Positions 60,301 to 64,000 of a DNA stretch of 64,000 bases are shown one piece after another. Each line of letters opens with the position of its first letter. Position 1 is the first letter of the stretch. The notes beneath the pieces are model-generated. The model was given only the letters and a program-made list of their open reading frames with translations, made no database searches and was not told the origin of the DNA. Source of the DNA: Bolinopsis microptera. Its lineage: Eukaryota > Ctenophora > Tentaculata > Lobata > Bolinopsidae. The translations under genes were made by a program, and so were the position numbers. The stretch lies in assembly GCF_026151205.1 (NCBI RefSeq), contig NC_087082.1:15285365-15349364 (forward strand), in the 5' to 3' direction.

Positions 60301-63300
60301 CATTACATAATTCTCAATAAATGTAATAGATTTGTAGTGTTGTAATTTTGAGTATGTTACTAGTGATAACTTGACTTTATGCTTTCATGATTGAGTCTAT
60401 TAACGAAAGATCAAAAATGCTTTTCCCTATGATTTATGAAAAATGTTGTCTTACCTTATAATTTTCCAGCTCCAGATTGTGTCGATTTTGATGGTAAAGG
60501 ATACCAGGTGAGCTGTTATAAACTTACTAACACACGAGTGTTTGTGTTCCAAAGTTTGTTCGTTGGTGCTTCATTTTCAGTTCCCTATACTTACTTGTAC
60601 TTGTACTTGATTAGGTCTCCTCGATCATTCGAGTGGCCTGCACCAATGAACTCCCGTGACCCGTTTGTGACGTATCATCTCCCTCCAAAGTTTGCGGTCA
60701 CTAGCCATCTCGCTCGCTCCTTCTAGGTCTATGTCAGTGTTTCCTGTAAACGCTGCAGCATCTTCCAGCAAACATTTCCTCCAGTTCTTTCTTGGACGGC
60801 CCCTAGATCTTCTCCCATGGGCAGGGGTCCAGTTAAGCAGGTACTTAGGAAGCCTAGTGTCTGGCATTCTGGTGACATGGCCAAACCAACGCAGGCGGTT
60901 TGCTCCTATGTACGTCTCTACTGGATTTATCTTTGCACGCTCCAGCACTTCAGTGTTTCTAACCCGATCAAGCGATCTTATCCTAAGTATTCTCCTCAAG
61001 CAACGCTGATGGAACACCTCAAAGCGATGTAGCTGCTTTTTTGTTGTGTTCCAAACCTCACTACCATATAACAATATTGTCAAAACCGCTGCCTTATAAA
61101 TCCTGATCTTTGTATAAGACTGGATGTTGCGGTTTTTCCATATATTACTCAGTTGATTGAAGGCTCCGGAAGCTTTCTGAATCCTAGCTGACAGCTCACG
61201 GTCGATAGTACCGTCGCTGGAAATAATTGTACCTAAGTACGTAAAGTCACTAACTTGCTGCACTGGCGTGTCTTCAACAGTGATGTTCACTGTGGCTTCT
61301 TTCGTGTATGGCCTTATAACATAAATTCCCTATAACATCTTGTAAATACATTTCTCAATAGTTAGCACTCAATACCTCGCTTAGGTCGGACAAGGATACC
61401 CAGACAACGTAAACCCTCAAAAAGTTTGCACGTGCAAGGAAGATGGCAGTTTTACGTGTGAATGTCCTGCGGACGACTTGGTGTGCAGTGGAGGATCTTC
61501 CAAATGGTCTGACGATGAAACTTGTGAATCTAAATGTGTCAAAGGTTTGCGAAATGTCTAAAAAGTTGAAAATTGTGAAAGCATTTGTTTTCGAATGAAA
61601 GAGTCGAGAATTTAGCGAAAATCAATATTTTCGAATTTATAACAACATTAACGAATGGATTAACGAAATGTTCATTTATCAGATCCAGGCTATTGTTACA
61701 GCGCTGGAGATCCTCACTATCTCACTTTTGATGGGAAATATTACGATTTTCATGGAGTTTGTACTTACCAAGCAGCAAGTTGTGGAGATTTCACGGTTTG
61801 ATCATGTTTTCAATTCCTCTCTGATTTCACTTGACAGTTGGTAACGTAAGGACATGCTTATTTTATTAGTTTCGTCAATCTGTGATACTATTATTTTAGG
61901 TGCATCTCAAAAACGTGGATCTTCATGGAGGACCTCCAAGATATACGTATCGAATAGAGCTCAGATTTAAAGGACATGAATTTACCATTGGACCCCGATC
62001 AACTGCTACTGTCGACAGCAAAAGTGTAAGCGGTGTAATTTATATCCAACGAATCTCAATTAGTGTCACTCTGTCGCTCGATAACTTTCATCATCACTTA
62101 TACTTCCATCATCTTTAGCATTGGCCCTTGATTGATCATATTCTGTGATCTGTTTCAGCAAAACTAATAAAATGTTTGAATTTTCTGATCTTAATCGGTT
62201 TCAAATTTTATTCTGCAGGTCCAAACGCCATACGTTCGCAAGTTTTCAAACGGAGATAAGGTGGAAATAATACATAATGGGCAGTTGGAAATCTTATTAT
62301 ACAGTAAAAATAGGAGTCCAGCTGTAAGATTACAGGCGGTCGATGCTAGCAGGTATGCAAATCGCAAAAGATCAAATACAGTGTTTAGTTAATTTAGTTA
62401 ACAACTTAGTTATTAACATAAGTTGTGAGTTTTCTTCGAATTTGACGTTTAGTTTTAGTTTTTCAAAACTTTATTTGGGCCTGTTTCCATGGCCTGTTGG
62501 AAAATTACGGGATAAGTTGATTTTACGGTGATTCCTATTTTGTTCAACTATCTTGTGAGGCATTTATCTGAAAACCTTACAAATTTGAAGAACATCTATA
62601 AACTACTAATGATAAAATTCTAGTTACATTAACGCGAACATTTGGCTACACGGGTCGTGCGCTGGAATCACAGAAGGGCTCTGTGGTAACTGGAACGGTA
62701 ACGCCGCAGACGATCTTATCAGAAATGATCCCAACTTCCACGGCGAAAAGTACAAAGAGTTTGACGAGCATTGTCAAGCACCTCCCCCACCTTACGATCC
62801 TTGTAAAGCTATCGGACCGGATGCTAGGGCACAAGCTGAAGATATCTGCAACAGTCTTACAGGTTGCTTTTTATAATATTCATGATCATTTTACGTTTGA
62901 TCATTCAGTTTTTTCATTTCATTTCAATTAGGTTCGCACTTTGCAATCGTCAGCTTTTGGTTTAATTTTGTTTTAAAATCTTCGCAGTCAAACTTGTGTA
63001 ATTTCAGTCGATGAAACGGCAGAAAAGCTTTTATTTAGAAATCTTCCAAAATGTCTCCTTCTTAATTTAATACAAAGCTCCACTTACAGAAAGTCCGTTT
63101 TCCGATTGCAATAACGTTGTTCCTGTTGGAGACACAAAGGAAGGTCTCTTCAACACTTGTATGACAGACGTATGCCAATGCTCACTTGATAAGGTAATAG
63201 GCGCTGAACTGAAGAAAATTAGAAAAATCATGATTTAAATCTCAATTGACCGCCTAAATTGTTAGTATACCATGGAACTGTGAATATGAAATGAAGTATT

Positions 63301-63769
63301 ATACCCGGTTTTCATTACTTCATTACAGACGTGTGCTTGCCCGCAATTTGACGCATACGCACAAAGATGTATAGAAAGCGGAGTAGATCTAAATGACTGG
63401 AGGGAGGCGATTTTATTTTGTCGTAAGTCGATTTTTAAATCAAGATAACCGTTATAACCATAAATAAACGCGAACACTGCAAATTTTGCCCCAAAATAAT
63501 AACCATTGTTGCTATTCTATTAAACGTCATTCTTAAACTAATTGTGCACTAGAGAAAATTACAAAATAAATTCTTCAGCATATGATTGCCCGGAGGGACA
63601 GTTGTATCGACCAAACGGCGCTGTTCCAGCTCCCACATGTTTAGAAAGGAGCCCAACTAAAACTGGGACCGTCAGAGGGTGCTTTTGTCCTGAGGGAAAC
63701 TTTTTACAAGATGGTAAATGTGTCCGGGCTGACGATTGTAAATGTCTTCATGAGGGTACTTTCTATAAC
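50957..63769 (+). CDS. Modular TSP1/SRCR/VWD extracellular protein, open at both ends
   Basis: Twenty-two exons join with matching phases into ~1517 codons: 50957-51385, 51530-51709, 51869-52048, 52168-52344, 52587-52766, 52868-53179, 53292-53471, 53579-53884, 58049-58348, 58511-58816, 58999-59178, 59368-59673, 59896-60213, 60470-60507, 61385-61544, 61683-61795, 61900-62025, 62219-62352, 62624-62862, 63090-63193, 63329-63422 and 63579-63769. Domain order: unassigned, TSP1 x4, SRCR, TSP1, SRCR x3, TSP1, SRCR x2, VWC-like, VWD, C8, TIL. The introns flanking the TSP1 and SRCR exons are phase 1, typical of shuffled extracellular modules. No signal peptide or TM is visible because both ends are missing. 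Family knowledge: such mosaics are secreted or surface recognition, adhesion or mucus-type proteins. The product's role is inference only. Confidence 0.85.
51530..52766 (+). CDS. Four TSP1 exons
   Basis: Exons 51530-51709, 51869-52048, 52168-52344 and 52587-52766 (180, 180, 177 and 180 nt) each encode one thrombospondin type-1 repeat. The first two carry [10 protein letters not shown] with W-x-x-W, the C-mannosylation signature; the third has [10 protein letters not shown]; the fourth has [17 protein letters not shown]. Exons 1 and 2 are almost identical outside their first codons, a recent exon duplication. Confidence 0.9.
52868..53884 (+). CDS. SRCR1 - TSP1e - SRCR2 exons
   Basis: Exon 52868-53179 has [18 protein letters not shown] then SQLGH and HMEDIHLAC. 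Exon 53292-53471 is a TSP1 ([19 protein letters not shown]). Exon 53579-53884 has [19 protein letters not shown] then KELGFGRAS and EEDVFLTC. These match the GTVCDD...A..vC..LG...C scavenger receptor cysteine-rich pattern. The last exon's 3' end is the progenitor of the downstream 32-bp minisatellite. Confidence 0.9.
53866..57222 (+). repeat. 32-bp minisatellite carrying a 5' splice site, about 105 copies
   Basis: The first unit is the true end of the SRCR2 exon, TGTTCTTGACTTGTCAAG, with its donor GTAAGA at 53885. About 19 exon nt plus 13 intron nt were amplified ~105 times, so nearly every unit retains CAAG/GTAAG. Variants are GACTTG/TATTTG/TACTTG and AGAATAG/AGAAGAG/GGGTAG, with local higher-order blocks. 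It fills most of a 4.16-kb intron; two further copies lie at 57891-57955. Confidence 0.95.
57223..57890. other. Unique-sequence island interrupting the 32-bp array
   Basis: The array stops at AAGAGTAG and resumes at AGTAGGGAG, suggesting insertion with an AGTAG duplication. The island is ~665 bp and non-coding. Both ends contain GGTATTTAG in opposite orientation, but the extreme termini do not match. Likely a degenerate or unrecognised mobile element. Confidence 0.45.
58049..60213 (+). CDS. SRCR3 - SRCR4 - TSP1f - SRCR5 - SRCR6 exons
   Basis: Exons 58049-58348, 58511-58816, 58999-59178, 59368-59673 and 59896-60213. SRCR signatures: [53 protein letters not shown] and [18 protein letters not shown], each followed by a conserved C-x(5-9)-W and a final (E/Q)D V..C. 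The TSP1 exon reads [19 protein letters not shown]. All module boundaries are phase 1. Confidence 0.9.
60470..61544 (+). CDS. VWC-like module exons
   Basis: A 38-nt exon (60470-60507, [10 protein letters not shown]) and exon 61385-61544 ([16 protein letters not shown], then [11 protein letters not shown]) make a cysteine-rich von Willebrand C-like segment. The 877-bp intron between them hosts the second LINE fragment. The short exon is supported by phase and by continuity of the Cys pattern. Confidence 0.7.
60590..61325 (-). mobile_element. 5'-truncated LINE fragment in an SRCR-gene intron
   Basis: A 221-codon open frame (60625-61290) covers the RT C-terminus: [46 protein letters not shown] and [14 protein letters not shown]. 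It is flanked by a 9-bp target duplication TTCCCTATA (60581-60589 and 61326-61334). The 3' tail is a (CAAGTA)n microsatellite. Antisense to the host gene. A different lineage from the element at 46522-47470. Confidence 0.9.
61683..62862 (+). CDS. VWD domain exons
   Basis: Exons 61683-61795 ([20 protein letters not shown]), 61900-62025, 62219-62352 and 62624-62862 ([15 protein letters not shown]) form a von Willebrand factor type D domain. The GDPHY.TFDG start and LCGN.NGN..DD calcium-loop signature are intact. Intron phases are 0, 0 and 2, unlike the phase-1 modules upstream, consistent with VWD being an ancient multi-exon unit. Confidence 0.9.
63090..63769 (+). CDS. C8 and TIL module exons
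   Basis: Exons 63090-63193 ([11 protein letters not shown]), 63329-63422 ([17 protein letters not shown]) and 63579-63769 ([18 protein letters not shown], then [16 protein letters not shown] and [11 protein letters not shown]) give the C8 and trypsin-inhibitor-like modules that normally follow VWD. The last exon ends at 63769 with donor GTAAGT and is the source of the adjacent 75-bp repeat. Confidence 0.85.
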
Positions 63770-64000
63770 GTAAGTCTGACGTGCGGTTCATAACGTTCCT
63801 TTTCTGACGAGTGTAAATGTCTTCATGAGGGTACTTTCTATAACGTAAGTCTGACGTGCGGTTCATAACGTTCCTTTTCTGACGATTGTAAATGTCTTCA
63901 TGAGGGTACTTTCTATAACGTAAGTCTGACGTGCGGTTCATAACGTTCCTTTTCTGACGATTGTAAATGTCTTCATGAGGGTACTTTCTATAACGTAAGT
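63731..64000 (+). repeat. 75-bp tandem repeat carrying an exon end and donor (at least 3.6 copies)
   Basis: GACGATTGTAAATGTCTTCA starts at 63731 (real exon), 63806, 63881 and 63956. Each unit includes the last ~39 nt of the TIL exon plus GTAAGT and ~36 nt of intron. Copies are nearly identical and run off the window edge. Confidence 0.95.

Overview
The window looks like animal nuclear DNA: AT-rich, with spliced genes, GT-AG introns of roughly 100-350 bp inside the genes, metazoan extracellular domain families (SRCR, TSP1, VWD, Ig), a rhodopsin-type GPCR relic, 5'-truncated non-LTR retrotransposons and many minisatellites. The mix fits a non-bilaterian or other marine invertebrate (cnidarian, placozoan or sponge would all be possible). 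The sequence alone does not let me name the species. All gene models below were built by hand from reading frame, intron phase and splice sites.

Layout. (1) 319-11951, + strand: the 3' part of an ANGEL-family exonuclease/endonuclease/phosphatase gene in five exons. Its 6.8-kb first visible intron hosts a broken GPCR gene on the opposite strand, a tRNA-like sequence and a foldback repeat. Its next intron is almost entirely a 43-bp minisatellite of about 76 copies. (2) 12947-21068, - strand: two head-to-tail genes for single-pass membrane receptors. The upstream one (17290-21068) has a complete eight-exon model with signal peptide, three Ig-like domains, TM and tail. The downstream one (12947-15062) keeps the same membrane-proximal domain, intron phases and C-x-A-x-C motif, but an acidic repeat stalk replaces the outer domains. 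(3) 21.1-50.9 kb: no gene I can support. It holds minisatellites, a segmental duplication (about 40.6-42.7 kb and 45.8-47.8 kb) whose copies carry a hAT-like MITE and a LINE fragment respectively, a dispersed three-copy element, a run of consecutive hairpins and two CACGTG clusters. (4) 50957-64000, + strand: a large modular secreted or cell-surface protein gene, open at both ends. Order: unassigned beta-rich domain, TSP1 x4, SRCR, TSP1, SRCR x3, TSP1, SRCR x2, VWC-like, VWD, C8, TIL. The introns flanking the TSP1 and SRCR exons are phase 1.

The most striking pattern is that three minisatellites in two unrelated genes have repeat units that straddle an exon's 3' end and its 5' splice site. 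They are 43 bp in the ANGEL-like gene, and 32 bp and 75 bp in the SRCR gene. Each array therefore carries several to about 100 tandem copies of a real donor site directly downstream of the true one. In all three, read-through past the first donor meets an in-frame stop within the first intronic stretch.
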